From: Thermoplasmata archaeon
GTDB taxonomy: Archaea > Thermoplasmatota > E2 > DHVEG-1
Direction of reading: 5' to 3'
Length of the DNA: 5,793 nt
NCBI GenBank assembly: GCA_003649715.1
Contig: QMSS01000093.1
Span: 1 to 5,793 of the forward strand
The position numbers and the translations under genes are program-made. Below are positions 5,643 through 5,793 of this stretch, one piece after another; position 1 is the stretch's first letter; each line of letters begins with the position of its first letter. The notes beneath the pieces are model-generated. The model saw only the letters and a list, made by a program, of their open reading frames with translations. It ran no database searches and had not been told where the DNA came from.

Positions 5643-5690
5643 ATGTTTTTCATTGATTTTGTAGAAAATATGCTGTGTGGCATGATTTAA
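5643..5690 (+). CDS. 15-residue ORF, possible truncated gene start or leader peptide
   Basis: ATG at 5643 opens MFFIDFVENMLCGMI and ends at TAA 5688-5690. The strong Shine-Dalgarno and the divergent TATA region upstream suggest it is really translated. The peptide resembles nothing I know. Its stop comes only 34 nt before the transposase-like ATG, so it may be the 5' end of a host gene cut by insertion of the mobile element. A leader peptide or a natural micro-protein are alternatives. The second inverted-repeat copy lies inside it. Confidence 0.35.
   Translation: MFFIDFVENMLCGMI
5669..5684. repeat. TATGC-N6-GCAT inverted repeat, copy 2
   Basis: TATGCTGTGTGGCATG repeats the element at 5590-5605 in the same orientation, 79 bp apart start to start, with arms ATGC and GCAT intact. 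It lies inside the short ORF and upstream of the transposase-like gene. Confidence 0.35.
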
Positions 5691-5724
5691 GTTAGGTAAT
5701 ATTATTTCTTTTTGGGATGCACTA

Positions 5725-5793
5725 ATGAAGAAAAAGGATAAGAAGTATAAGGATAGGAGGGATTGGAAGCAGTATAATGAAAAACTTGTGAAG
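5725..5793 (+). CDS. N-terminus of a probable DDE transposase (partial, runs off right edge)
   Basis: The ATG at 5725 opens 23 codons to the window edge. A lysine-rich start is followed by RRDWKQYNEKLVK. The pattern W-x-x-Y-N-x-x-L-V is characteristic of the N-termini of IS5-type DDE transposases (typically NWxxYNxxLVxRG), where it precedes the DNA-binding and catalytic parts. The catalytic region is outside the window, so whether the gene is intact is unknown. The upstream frame is closed by a TGA at 5683-5685 with no better start. A TAATATTA centred about 25 nt before the ATG would give a leaderless or near-leaderless mRNA, and a weak GGGATG also precedes the ATG. The left inverted repeat of the element should lie between about 5640 and 5720, but I cannot define it without the other end. 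Confidence 0.6.
   Translation, partial: MKKKDKKYKDRRDWKQYNEKLVK

Overview
This AT-rich window looks archaeal. The tyrosyl-tRNA synthetase is of the short archaeal/eukaryotic type. Promoters resemble archaeal TATA boxes, with a clean TTTAAATA about 40 bp upstream of the radical SAM gene, and oligo-T tracts follow the gene ends. A euryarchaeal or Thermoplasmata-like lineage is my best guess, but I cannot fix the taxon from sequence alone.

Layout from left to right. (1) Bases 1-95, minus strand: the first 31 codons of a helix-turn-helix protein, probably a transposase, running off the left edge. (2) Bases 96-257: non-coding, with an oligo-T terminator for the gene to the right. (3) Bases 258-3258, three minus-strand genes, transcribed in the order DHPS-N-like, purB, tyrS. 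The first is a free-standing copy of the N-terminal domain of a dihydropteroate synthase-like protein, without the catalytic barrel. purB is adenylosuccinate lyase and tyrS is tyrosyl-tRNA synthetase. (4) Bases 3278-4735, plus strand: a DUF123/GIY-YIG protein, then CutA, then a ThiI-type PP-loop sulfurtransferase that lacks the THUMP region and whose start overlaps the cutA stop by ATGA. (5) Bases 4774-5541, minus strand: a COG0731 radical SAM protein convergent with the ThiI-like gene. (6) Bases 5542-5793: a divergent promoter region, a 15-codon ORF with a very strong Shine-Dalgarno, two diverged copies of a TATGC-N6-GCAT element, and the N-terminus of a probable DDE transposase running off the right edge.

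Most of the window is ordinary housekeeping: purine synthesis, tRNA charging and tRNA thiolation. Mobile-element-like genes appear at both ends. The points most worth a second look are the orphan DHPS N-domain, the minimal ThiI-like enzyme coupled to CutA, and the short well-translated ORF that stops just before the transposase. I found no CRISPR array, tRNA, rRNA or obvious defence system.
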